A DNA stretch of 64,000 nt from Pseudobutyrivibrio sp. UBA1225 (GTDB lineage: Bacteria; Bacillota; Clostridia; Lachnospirales; Lachnospiraceae), in the NCBI GenBank assembly GCA_002309345.1, contig DBWZ01000002.1, positions 62,001-126,000 of the forward strand, in the 5' to 3' direction. The translations under genes were made by a program, and so were the position numbers. The notes beneath the pieces were generated by a model, which did no database searches, was not told the DNA's origin, and saw nothing but the letters and a program-made list of their open reading frames with translations. Below, one piece after another: positions 51,703 through 60,027 of this stretch. The stretch's first letter is position 1, and each line of letters begins with the position of its first letter.

Positions 51703-52659
51703 ATGAATATTTTAATATTGAGTGCTGGTACAAGGAATAAAATCGTCCAGTACTTCAAGAAGAACATGGAGGGGAAGGGTTGTGTAGTTGCCACAGATAT
51801 GAGCGAGCTTGCTCCAGCAATCTATGAGGCAGACAAATACTATTTAGTACCTTGCATCACTAGCAGAGATTATATCGATAAGATTAAAGACATTTGCAAG
51901 AAAGAACAAATTGGTGGCGTACTTAGTCTTATCGATCCAGAGTTAAATCTACTTGCCGAGCACAAGGCGGAGTTTGATGAGATTGGTGTTACCATCATCG
52001 GTTCTGGTTTAGAGCAGTGCGACATAGCCTTGGACAAGTTCAAGATGTACAATTGGCTTGTGGAGCACGGCTACAAATGCGCCAAAAGCTTCATTGACAA
52101 GGATGCATTTTATCAGGCCCAGGAGGCAGGTCAGTTGACCTATCCTGTTTTTGTGAAGCCTGCTTGCGGTTCAGCTAGCATTGCTATTTCAGAGGCAGAG
52201 GACAAAGAAACAGTCGAGCTGTTGTTTAATCACAGCGATGATTTGATGGTGCAGGAATATCTCCGCGGTCAAGAAATTGGCGCAGATGTATATATCGACA
52301 TGATATCCGGTGAGGTCATATCAATCTTCACCAAAAAGAAAATCAAAATGCGCGCCGGTGAGACAGACAAATCAGTCAGCTTCAAGGATGACAAGCTATT
52401 TGATTTAATCAAAAGGTTTGTTGCCGAGGCGGGTTACCGTGGCCAGATTGATATCGATATTTTCGAATGTGATGGAGACTATTACATCTCCGAGGTCAAT
52501 CCGCGATTCGGCGGTGGTTATCCACATGCCTACGAATGTGGCGTCAACAACATGAAATACATAATCAACAACCTTGAGGGCAAGGTTAATCAGCCTGAAA
52601 TCGGCAATTACGAAGAGGGCAAGTACATGATGAAGTACAACGAAATCGCTATCATCTAG
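51703..52659 (+). CDS. ATP-grasp ligase (carbamoyl-phosphate-synthase-like)
   Basis: A 318-residue ATP-grasp protein. The N-terminal Rossmann-like domain (ILILSAGTRNKIVQYFK) resembles the pre-ATP-grasp fold. The ATP-grasp core has YPVFVKPACGSASIAI (about 148-163, with the ATP-binding lysine) and the metal-binding stretch DIDIFECDGDYYISEVNPRF (about 246-265). Such enzymes form amide bonds via acyl phosphates. Related genes are common in Gram-positive glycan loci, but their substrate is not established. Context suggests amidation or amino acid ligation of a sugar acid or precursor in this pathway. Confidence 0.8.
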   Translation: MNILILSAGTRNKIVQYFKKNMEGKGCVVATDMSELAPAIYEADKYYLVPCITSRDYIDKIKDICKKEQIGGVLSLIDPELNLLAEHKAEFDEIGVTIIGSGLEQCDIALDKFKMYNWLVEHGYKCAKSFIDKDAFYQAQEAGQLTYPVFVKPACGSASIAISEAEDKETVELLFNHSDDLMVQEYLRGQEIGADVYIDMISGEVISIFTKKKIKMRAGETDKSVSFKDDKLFDLIKRFVAEAGYRGQIDIDIFECDGDYYISEVNPRFGGGYPHAYECGVNNMKYIINNLEGKVNQPEIGNYEEGKYMMKYNEIAII

Positions 52660-52728
52660 CGATACAGCAATTTGAAAACAAAATGGGAGTTTTTTAAAAA
52701 AATGTATGTTAGAAATTAGGGGATCGAG

Positions 52729-53346
52729 ATGAAAAAACTAGTTATTATTGGTGCTAGCGGGCACGGTAAAGTAGTGGCTGATGTTGCTGTGCTGAATGGA
52801 TATGAGGCAATTGTATTTTTGGATGACAATGCAGATATCAAAGGGGTGGATCAATATCCTGTAGTGGGTCCTACAAATGCAACTGAAGAGCTTGCTTTGG
52901 CAGGCTATGATTTTTTTGTTGCAATAGGAAACCCTGTGATTAGGAAGCGCTTTTTAAAGCAGCTTATTAAAGAAGGCAAGGGTATTGCTACATTAGTTCA
53001 TCCGCTGACAGCTATTGCAAGAGATGTTAAAATCGGCATTGGCACAGTGATTATGCCTGGTGCTGTCATCAACTCAGATACTGTCATCGGGGAAGGCTGC
53101 ATCATCAACACCAGTGCATCGGTGGATCACGACAACCGCATCGGTGACTATGTGCACATATCAGTTGGTGCACATACAGCAGGCACAGTTACTATTGGCG
53201 AGTATAGCGCAGTGTGCGTTGGCGCATCTGTGGTAAACAACATATCAATATGTGCTGATGCGACAGTTGGTGCAGGAGCGGTAGTTGTCAAAGATATCGA
53301 CAAGCCTGGAACCTACATTGGAGTGCCAGCGCAGCTTATGAAGTAA
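52729..53346 (+). CDS. pglD: Sugar O/N-acetyltransferase (PglD/NeuD family)
   Basis: A 205-residue protein, the usual PglD size. An N-terminal Rossmann-like domain (KKLVIIGASGHGKVVADVA, with the SGHGKV UDP-sugar-binding loop) is followed by a left-handed beta-helix of hexad repeats from about residue 95. It includes NTSASVDHDNRIGDYVHIS (about 126-144), where the catalytic histidine lies. PglD acetylates the 4-amino group of the UDP-sugar made by PglE and PglF, completing UDP-diacetamido-trideoxyhexose. An AGGGGATCG site precedes the ATG. Confidence 0.85.
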   Translation: MKKLVIIGASGHGKVVADVAVLNGYEAIVFLDDNADIKGVDQYPVVGPTNATEELALAGYDFFVAIGNPVIRKRFLKQLIKEGKGIATLVHPLTAIARDVKIGIGTVIMPGAVINSDTVIGEGCIINTSASVDHDNRIGDYVHISVGAHTAGTVTIGEYSAVCVGASVVNNISICADATVGAGAVVVKDIDKPGTYIGVPAQLMK

Positions 53347-53401
53347 AATCGCAAATTTCTTGCTATAGTTGGCAATTTTTTATCAAAGGACATTTATTTT
53401 A

Positions 53402-54040
53402 ATGTACGCAAAGTTTTTCAAAAGATTATTTGACTTTTTATTAGCCCTTATCGGGATAATTGTTTCTTCCCCAGTGTGGTTGATCTTAATAATCCTGGGG
53501 GCTATATTTATGCGAGGCAATCCGTTCTTTACACAGGAGAGACCGGGCTGGCATGAAAAGATATTCAAGCTTGTCAAGTTTCGCACCATGGACAACCGCA
53601 GGGGCGCGGATGGTCAGCTGCTTCCTGACGAAGTCCGTCTAAATAAATACGGCAGATTTCTGCGAAGCACATCCTTGGATGAGTTGCCGGAGCTACTCAA
53701 CATACTGATAGGGGATATGGCCTTCATCGGTCCTCGTCCTCTGCTTGTGAAATACCTGCCTAGATACAACGACATGCAGCATCATCGCCACGATGTGCGT
53801 CCAGGTCTTACAGGCTATGCACAGGCTCACGGTCGAAATACCGTCTTGTGGGAAGACAGATTTGCCATGGATGTTTGGTACGTCAACAATATTTCTTTGA
53901 AACTCGATCTTCAGATCATTATAGATACAATAAAGGCAGTTATTAAAAAGGATGGCATAAGCTCTGAGACATCGGCCACCATGGAGGATTTTATGGGAAC
54001 TCCTGAGGGGGTAGAGCCGAGCTGGAAACCACCAGTGTAA
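53402..54040 (+). CDS. pglC: Phosphoglycosyl transferase starting glycan assembly (PglC type)
   Basis: About 212 residues, a small monotopic phosphoglycosyl transferase. One N-terminal membrane-inserted helix (LFDFLLALIGIIVSSPVWLI) is followed by the KLVKFRTM block (about 57-64) and the conserved STSLDELPELLNIL (about 88-101), which has the catalytic Asp-Glu pair. GPRPLL and RPGLTGYAQ motifs come next. It transfers a sugar phosphate from UDP-diacetamido-sugar to undecaprenyl phosphate, the first membrane step. The ATG at 53402 is preferred because AAAGGA lies 11 nt upstream and the length then fits the family. Confidence 0.88.
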   Translation: MYAKFFKRLFDFLLALIGIIVSSPVWLILIILGAIFMRGNPFFTQERPGWHEKIFKLVKFRTMDNRRGADGQLLPDEVRLNKYGRFLRSTSLDELPELLNILIGDMAFIGPRPLLVKYLPRYNDMQHHRHDVRPGLTGYAQAHGRNTVLWEDRFAMDVWYVNNISLKLDLQIIIDTIKAVIKKDGISSETSATMEDFMGTPEGVEPSWKPPV

Positions 54041-54125
54041 AGGGAGTTTTTTGCAAGACAGATTTTGATGAATTTTGTGTAATGGTAATAATACAAGATA
54101 AACTTTTATAAGGAGGGCTTTTACA

Positions 54126-54743
54126 ATGTTTGAACAAATCAAATTAGACTACGCTACAAATGCATTAGAACCATGGATTGACCAGGTGACAGTTGAGACT
54201 CATCACGGCAAACATCATGTGACATATACTAACAACTTCAACGATTTGGTTGAAAAAGCAGGACTTACAGGCAAAACAGCCGAAGAAATTTTAGGCAATT
54301 TGAACGCAGTTTCAGATACAGTCCTTCGTCAAGGCTTAAAGAATCAAGGCGGTGGTTATTACAACCACAATCTATATTTTGAGATGTTTTCACCTAGCCC
54401 TGCCAAGGCTCCAACAGGCAAGCTCGCCGATGCAATCAACCAAAAGTTTGGTAGCTTAGACGCCTGCATAGAAGAGATTTCCAAGCTTGCGGCTGCACAG
54501 TTTGGCTCAGGTTGGGCATGGTTATCAACAGATGCGAAAGGAGAACTATTTGTATCTAACTCATTAAATCAAGATAATCCTATTTCCGAGGGAACAGGTC
54601 ACACACCTCTCATCGCCCTAGATGTTTGGGAGCATGCATATTACCTCAAGTACAAGAATGTCAGACCAGACTACATCAAGGCTTTCTGGGAGATTCTTGA
54701 TTGGAAAAAGGTAGAGGATAGATACAACAGCATAGTTAAATAG
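54126..54743 (+). CDS. sodA: Fe/Mn superoxide dismutase
   Basis: A 205-residue cytoplasmic enzyme, normal length, no signal peptide. The four metal ligands are recognisable: His in the THHGKHHVTY motif (about 26), His in GGGYYNHNLYFE (about 78), and Asp and His in ALDVWEHAYYLKYK (about 163 and 167). It removes superoxide. A very strong AAGGAGG site and a TGGTAATAAT -10-like box near 54083 suggest its own promoter. It is unusual to find it between pglC and pglE; the next gene starts 13 bp after its stop with a poor ribosome site. Confidence 0.92.
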   Translation: MFEQIKLDYATNALEPWIDQVTVETHHGKHHVTYTNNFNDLVEKAGLTGKTAEEILGNLNAVSDTVLRQGLKNQGGGYYNHNLYFEMFSPSPAKAPTGKLADAINQKFGSLDACIEEISKLAAAQFGSGWAWLSTDAKGELFVSNSLNQDNPISEGTGHTPLIALDVWEHAYYLKYKNVRPDYIKAFWEILDWKKVEDRYNSIVK

Positions 54744-54756
54744 CTTAAATAAGACA

Positions 54757-56055
54757 ATGATAAAAAAACAGTTTGAAAAATTCGACAACAAAATATGGCT
54801 TTCTTCACCAACTATGCACGGTGAAGAGATCAAATATATTCAGGAAGCCTACGACACCAACTGGATGTCTACAGTGGGAGCCAACCTCAACGAGGTGGAG
54901 CGCCTTGCTGCAGAAAAGGTTGGCGTGAAGTACGCAGTTGCCCTTTCGGCAGGTACAGCAAGTCTACATCTTTCTTGTAAGCTTGCTGGTATTCAGGCCT
55001 ACGGTATGCCGGCGGTTGGGCACGGCGCCCTAGAAGGTCATCGCGTGTTCTGCACCGACATGACCTTTGATGCCACAGTCAATCCAGTGGTCTACGAGGG
55101 CGGTATCCCAGTGTTCATCGACACCGAGGACGACACCTGGAACATGGATCCAGTTGCCCTTGAAAAGGCATTCGAAATCTACCCAGAGGTCAAGGTGGTA
55201 GTTTGCGCCCACCTTTACGGTACACCGGGCAAGATTGACGAACTAAACAAGATTATCAAGGCCCACGACGCTATCCTTGTGGAGGACGCAGCCGAATCTC
55301 TCGGCGCAACCTACAAGGGAGTTCAGACGGGCTCCTTTGGCGCGTTCAACACAATTTCCTTCAACGGCAACAAGATTATCACAGGTTCTGCCGGAGGCTG
55401 TTTCCTTACAAACAGTAAGGACGCAGCGGAAAAGGTACGCAAGTGGTCTACACAGGCCAGAGAGGCAGCACCTTGGTATCAGCACGAAGAGCTCGGCTAC
55501 AACTACCGCATGAGCAATGTTGTTGCAGGCGTGGTTCGCGGTCAGTTCCCTCACTTGGAGGAGCATATAGCTCAAAAGAAGGCTATCTATGAGCGTTACA
55601 AGGCGGCATTCGCAGATCTTCCAGTGCAGATGAATCCTATAGATTTTAAAAACTCTGAGCCAAACTACTGGTTGTCATGTCTCATCATTGACAAGGATGC
55701 AATGTGCCCTCAGGTTCGCGGCGAGCAGGATGTTTTGTACACACCTAAGCCTGGCAAGAGCTGTCCGACAGAGATTCTCGATGCCATAGCAAGTATCAAC
55801 GCAGAAGGTCGTCCGATTTGGAAGCCAATGCATATGCAGCCAATCTACCGTCTCAATCCATTCATCACCCGCGAGGGCAATGGCAGAGCGGTTACCAACG
55901 CATACATACAGGGCGGCGCCCTTGGCGCGGATGGCAAAATCCTCGACCGAGGCAGCGATATCTTTGCCCGAGGCCTCTGCCTACCTAGCGACAACAAGAT
56001 GACCCCTGAGCAGCAGGACAGAATCATCGAAGTTGTTAGGGCATGTTTTGAATAA
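54757..56055 (+). CDS. pglE: UDP-4-keto sugar aminotransferase (PglE type)
   Basis: A 432-residue DegT/DnrJ/EryC1 aminotransferase. The PLP lysine is K206 in ISFNGNKIITGSAGG, the sequence form typical of PglE-like enzymes. VEDAAESLGA near residue 175 binds the cofactor. It aminates C4 of the PglF product. A small insertion around residues 80-97 (IQAYGMPAVGHGALEGHRVF) and a C-terminal insertion make it longer than the ~390 residues usual for the family. The ribosome site is weak, so expression may depend on read-through from the superoxide dismutase gene. Confidence 0.87.
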   Translation: MIKKQFEKFDNKIWLSSPTMHGEEIKYIQEAYDTNWMSTVGANLNEVERLAAEKVGVKYAVALSAGTASLHLSCKLAGIQAYGMPAVGHGALEGHRVFCTDMTFDATVNPVVYEGGIPVFIDTEDDTWNMDPVALEKAFEIYPEVKVVVCAHLYGTPGKIDELNKIIKAHDAILVEDAAESLGATYKGVQTGSFGAFNTISFNGNKIITGSAGGCFLTNSKDAAEKVRKWSTQAREAAPWYQHEELGYNYRMSNVVAGVVRGQFPHLEEHIAQKKAIYERYKAAFADLPVQMNPIDFKNSEPNYWLSCLIIDKDAMCPQVRGEQDVLYTPKPGKSCPTEILDAIASINAEGRPIWKPMHMQPIYRLNPFITREGNGRAVTNAYIQGGALGADGKILDRGSDIFARGLCLPSDNKMTPEQQDRIIEVVRACFE

Positions 56056-56109
56056 TCCCAAGAGAGCCTTTCATTAAAGGTTAATCTATGAAGAGGAATT
56101 GAAATAGTG

Positions 56110-56143
56110 TATAATAATGGCTGTGGTTTGCCCACAGCCAATT
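56110..56143 (+). promoter_or_regulatory. -10 box followed by a TGGCTGTGG/CCACAGCCA hairpin
   Basis: TATAAT at 56110-56115 is followed after two bases by a perfect 9-bp inverted repeat (56118-56126 with 56132-56140). The pglF ATG follows 25 bp later. The layout matches the elements at 24900 and 30630. Confidence 0.55.
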
Positions 56144-56165
56144 ATATTTATGAGAGGCAATAGAT

Positions 56166-58133
56166 ATGACTGTTAACAATAAAATGAAGCACTGGCATAA
56201 GGTGGCATATTTATTGGTGGTATACGATTTTATCACCGTGGTGCTATCTTACTTCTTGGCTCTATGGCTCAGATTCGATTGCCAGTTTTCTCACATAGAA
56301 AAAACATACCTTGATATGTACTGCAAAATCATAGTGCCTTACGCAGCGTTCACTGTGATTATCTATCTTGCGTTCGGGTTATACCGCAGTATTTGGCGCT
56401 TTGCCAGCTTTTTTGAACTCAAAAAGCTAGTCATTTCCAACGCCATCACTTTATTCGTAAATGCGATAATCATAAATGCCATATTTTATTTTATAAGCGG
56501 ATATCGTATGCCAATTTCTTACATAGTCTTTGGTATAGGATTCCAATTTTTCTTTGGAACGGCAGTGCGTTTTTCTTACAGATTCATCCTGCTTTTGCGC
56601 GACAACCGAGCAGTCGACGCCGCAGATGTCAATGTACTTCTAATCGGTGCAGGCTCAGCTGGCCGCATGATTTTGAGGGATGTTAACTTTGTAAAGGGTG
56701 GCGCCAACGGCAGCGCCAAGGTGGTTTGTATCATCGACGACAACCCTAACAAATGGGGACGCTACATTGATGGCGTCGAGGTTATTGGCGGCCGAGACAA
56801 GATTCTATACGCTGTCGAAAAGTTTGAGATAAAAGAGATTTACATAGCTATCGCAACCCTCGCACCTAGCGAGAAGCGAAACCTTATCAATCTATGCAAA
56901 GAAACCAATTGCCGTATTAAGCAGCTTCCAAATATCTATGCGGAAAAGGCAGGTATTGTCAGCGCAGGCAATTTACAAAACATCACTATAGAAGATGTTT
57001 TGGGACGTGATCCAATCAGCCTTCACCAGGAGGATGTTGCAGCTCAGCTCAAGGACAAGGTTGTGCTTGTCACAGGTGGCGGTGGCTCCATCGGTTCCGA
57101 ACTTTGTCGCCAGATTGCAAAGTACGAGCCAAAGCAGCTTATCATCTTTGATGTATATGAAAACAACGCTTATGATATCCAGCTTGAATTAAAGCGCAAA
57201 TATCCAATGCTGGATTTAGTTACACTCATCGGTTCAGTTCGCGATGCTCGCAGAATCGAATCAGTTTTTGCAACCTACAAGCCAAACATCTGCTACCATG
57301 CAGCGGCACACAAGCATGTGCCTCTAATGGAGGATAGCCCTTGTGAGGCAATCAAAAACAACGCAGTCGGCACCTACAAGACAGCTTACGCTGCCATGAA
57401 ATATGGTTGCGATCGCTTCGTGCTCATCAGCACCGATAAGGCGGTCAACCCAACCAACGTCATGGGCGCCACAAAACGTATATGCGAAATGATTATCCAA
57501 ACCTTCGACAGCATGGTTCGAAATCACACCGAGGACAAGCTCCCAGTTTTGATTACTCATCAGCTAGATATGGATTTCGACGAGAGCGACAGAGTGCCAG
57601 CGGGTTCTGCACATACTGAATACGTTGCAGTGCGATTTGGTAACGTTCTGGGTTCCAACGGTTCTGTTGTGCCTCTTTTCAAGAAGCAGATTGCAGAGGG
57701 CGGTCCAGTTACTCTTACACACAAGGATATCATCCGCTATTTCATGACAATTCCAGAGGCAGTCAGCCTTGTGCTTAAGGCAGGCGCCAATGCATCTGGC
57801 GGCGAGATTTTTGTTCTTGATATGGGAGAGCCGGTTAAGATTCTCGACCTTGCTCGCAACATGATTGAGCTTGCGGGACTTCGCCCAGATGTAGATATCG
57901 AAATTCAAGAAATCGGTCTTCGCCCAGGCGAAAAGCTCTACGAAGAAAAGCTTATGAGCGAGGAAGGCCTTAAAGAAACAGAGAATCATCTTATCCACGT
58001 GGCAAAGCCACTTAAGTTTGATTCAGAAGAATTCATAGATGATTTGAGCACGCTTATGTCCCTTGCCTACAGCAATCAGGCACCAGAGGTTGTGCAAAAA
58101 ATCAGAGAAACTGTCCCTACTTTCCAGGGATGA
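56166..58133 (+). CDS. pglF: UDP-N-acetylglucosamine 4,6-dehydratase (PglF/CapD type)
   Basis: A 655-residue enzyme with four N-terminal membrane segments (about 12-135). A first Rossmann domain (VLLIGAGSAGRMILRDV, about 158-174) is followed by the SDR catalytic domain from about residue 295 (NAD motif GGGGSIGSELC). Active-site residues lie around ISTDKAVNPTNVMGATKR (about 419-436), where Met replaces the usual Tyr as in the whole PglF/CapD/FlaA1-long group. It makes the UDP-4-keto-6-deoxy sugar used by PglE. Since it retains C5 configuration it is not expected to replace the missing PseB. Confidence 0.9.
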   Translation: MTVNNKMKHWHKVAYLLVVYDFITVVLSYFLALWLRFDCQFSHIEKTYLDMYCKIIVPYAAFTVIIYLAFGLYRSIWRFASFFELKKLVISNAITLFVNAIIINAIFYFISGYRMPISYIVFGIGFQFFFGTAVRFSYRFILLLRDNRAVDAADVNVLLIGAGSAGRMILRDVNFVKGGANGSAKVVCIIDDNPNKWGRYIDGVEVIGGRDKILYAVEKFEIKEIYIAIATLAPSEKRNLINLCKETNCRIKQLPNIYAEKAGIVSAGNLQNITIEDVLGRDPISLHQEDVAAQLKDKVVLVTGGGGSIGSELCRQIAKYEPKQLIIFDVYENNAYDIQLELKRKYPMLDLVTLIGSVRDARRIESVFATYKPNICYHAAAHKHVPLMEDSPCEAIKNNAVGTYKTAYAAMKYGCDRFVLISTDKAVNPTNVMGATKRICEMIIQTFDSMVRNHTEDKLPVLITHQLDMDFDESDRVPAGSAHTEYVAVRFGNVLGSNGSVVPLFKKQIAEGGPVTLTHKDIIRYFMTIPEAVSLVLKAGANASGGEIFVLDMGEPVKILDLARNMIELAGLRPDVDIEIQEIGLRPGEKLYEEKLMSEEGLKETENHLIHVAKPLKFDSEEFIDDLSTLMSLAYSNQAPEVVQKIRETVPTFQG

Positions 58134-58173
58134 TTACATATGTCTTTATTTTATATGGAGATAACAGATAATA

Positions 58174-59211
58174 ATGAAACGTATTTACACACTTGATATT
58201 TTCAAAATTGTGCTGACTGTCCTGGTGGTGTTTCACCATTTCCAGCAGGTGCTAAATGTACACTTTGATGGCGTAAACTTTTACGGAGGCACTATCGACA
58301 TGTATCCTATCCTAGAATTATTTTTCTTGATTTCGGGATTCATGTGCGGACCAGCTCTTGCCAAGATTTTAGATGAAAACTTCGGCAAGTTCTTTATCAA
58401 AAAGGCAATCCGTATATACCCAATGGTTATCGTCAGCATTTTGACAAGCTCAGTTATCATGGTTTTATACTATCACACAACTGGTGCATGGTTTTTTGAT
58501 ATAGCGGTTACTTTTTGGCGTGTATTCTCAAGCGCGTTATTGCTTACCACCGGTGGACCATTCGCAAATGGCCTTGCAATCAATCCACCGCTTTGGTATC
58601 TGTGCGTGTTGATTTATTGCTACATCATCCTGTATTTCATTGTGTGGCTCAGCAAAAAGCTTTCTATCTCACCAATGATTGGCGCAGGATTTATGGTGGT
58701 TCTCGGCGCATGTATCGTATCATATGGATGGTCTTTCCCATTCTTCACATCGGAGACCGGCCGTGGTTACTCATCTTTTTTCTTGGGATTGATAGTTTAT
58801 AATATGTGGCTAAAGCTTTCCCACCGAGGATTAACAATCTACGGCATAATCATGACAGCCATATGCGCCTTTGGCTTTGTCTACAAATTTGAATATATCC
58901 AGTCAAACCAACGCGAAGTCATGGCCTACATGCTTTGGCCAGCCTTGATGTTTGTTGGCCTTGCTGCGCAAAATCTCTTCAAGCTAAAGATATGGGGAAT
59001 ACTTTCAGCGATATCTTTCGAGGTATATATATGGCACTTCGTTGGATTGCTCTTCATGGCATTCCTTGGAGTGAAATACGGATATACGTATCCACCGACT
59101 CACAAGACAATGATCATATTCCTATTGAGTTTGTGGGCGTTCTCTGCAATTATGTATTATCTTGTTGAAAAGCCTCTTACCAAAAAGCTTAAAAAGCGTT
59201 TGGGTATTTGA
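58174..59211 (+). CDS. Acyltransferase family 3 (OafA-like) membrane protein
   Basis: A 345-residue protein with about ten membrane segments. The first segment carries LDIFKIVLTVLVVFHHF, with the conserved histidine pair (about 21-22) of the acyltransferase-3 family, followed by LELFFLISGFMCG (about 50-62). Such proteins O-acetylate exported glycans. There is no fused SGNH domain; separate SGNH-like proteins are encoded at 44970 and 47950. A GGAGATAACAG site precedes the ATG. Confidence 0.85.
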   Translation: MKRIYTLDIFKIVLTVLVVFHHFQQVLNVHFDGVNFYGGTIDMYPILELFFLISGFMCGPALAKILDENFGKFFIKKAIRIYPMVIVSILTSSVIMVLYYHTTGAWFFDIAVTFWRVFSSALLLTTGGPFANGLAINPPLWYLCVLIYCYIILYFIVWLSKKLSISPMIGAGFMVVLGACIVSYGWSFPFFTSETGRGYSSFFLGLIVYNMWLKLSHRGLTIYGIIMTAICAFGFVYKFEYIQSNQREVMAYMLWPALMFVGLAAQNLFKLKIWGILSAISFEVYIWHFVGLLFMAFLGVKYGYTYPPTHKTMIIFLLSLWAFSAIMYYLVEKPLTKKLKKRLGI

Positions 59212-59268
59212 CTTAGAACTAATCCTCAGAACTACAAACATACAGGCACATAATCCAAGGAGGATATT

Positions 59269-60003
59269 ATGAAAAAAAAGGTATTAATACCAGTTATTTT
59301 AGTTATAATTGCGGCGGTGGTTTGTCTGCTAGTTTATTTTATAAACAAACCAAAAGAGCTTAACGCCAACGACTACATCGAGGTCAAGTTTGATGGATAC
59401 GACAGCATGGGCAAGGCAACAGTATCATTCGATGAGGAAGAGTTCCTCTACGACGTGTCCCAGAATGCTAAAATCGATAAGATGATTCAAAAAAACCTTG
59501 CAGAAAACGGTATCGAAAATGCAAGCGAAGAAGAACTGTTCCATTCCGGTATGTTTGCAGCTTTAGATTTCTCGTCTAAAATCAGCTACGAGCTCGATAA
59601 GGAAACCGACTTATCAAACGGTGACACTGTTACTATCAAGTGGACTATCGACACAGATTACCTCAAAGAGCACTACGGAATCAAACTTCTTAGTGCGCCA
59701 AAGCAGGTAAAGGTCAAAAATCTCAAAGAGGCTGTTACCTTTAATCCTTTCGACGACCTGACAATCAAGTTTACTGGCGCAAACGGTCAAGGAACAGTGG
59801 AGCTAATTGTTAATTCCGACGACGAGATTTACGAGGCCTTTAGCTTCAGAGCAGACAAGGCTAGCGAGCTTTCAAACGGCGACAAGATTAACATCGTATA
59901 CGGTGGCAACTTTGGAGACGATTTGCAGAACTATAGTGCTGAAAACTTCGGTATGATTCCAGACCCTACATCTATTGAGGTAAAGGTAGAAGGTCTTAAA
60001 TAA
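59269..60003 (+). CDS. Membrane-anchored protein with two beta-domain repeats
   Basis: A 244-residue protein with one N-terminal membrane segment (about 5-24) and an external part made of two related ~105-residue domains. Shared features in both copies are a start of the form D-[YL]-[IT]-[EI]-[VK]-[KF]-F, an L-SNGD motif (about 117 and 204), and a Y-x6-[GF]-[IM]-[KP] end before a K-V-K strand. I recognise no enzymatic motif. Such repeats occur in surface or zinc-ribbon-associated proteins of Lachnospiraceae. The very strong AAGGAGG site suggests high expression. Role unknown. Confidence 0.65.
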   Translation: MKKKVLIPVILVIIAAVVCLLVYFINKPKELNANDYIEVKFDGYDSMGKATVSFDEEEFLYDVSQNAKIDKMIQKNLAENGIENASEEELFHSGMFAALDFSSKISYELDKETDLSNGDTVTIKWTIDTDYLKEHYGIKLLSAPKQVKVKNLKEAVTFNPFDDLTIKFTGANGQGTVELIVNSDDEIYEAFSFRADKASELSNGDKINIVYGGNFGDDLQNYSAENFGMIPDPTSIEVKVEGLK

Positions 60004-60027
60004 GAAGTCAAAATAAGGACAATTACC

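Noticed and set aside
55243..55575. Minus-strand 110-codon frame opposite pglE
   Set aside because: It is a shadow of the aminotransferase coding strand with no motif or start signal.
56166..58133. PglF homologue as the missing PseB
   Set aside because: It is the long membrane-anchored PglF/CapD form with Met in place of the catalytic Tyr region, and it sits with PglC, PglD and PglE. PseB is a short soluble enzyme that also inverts C5.
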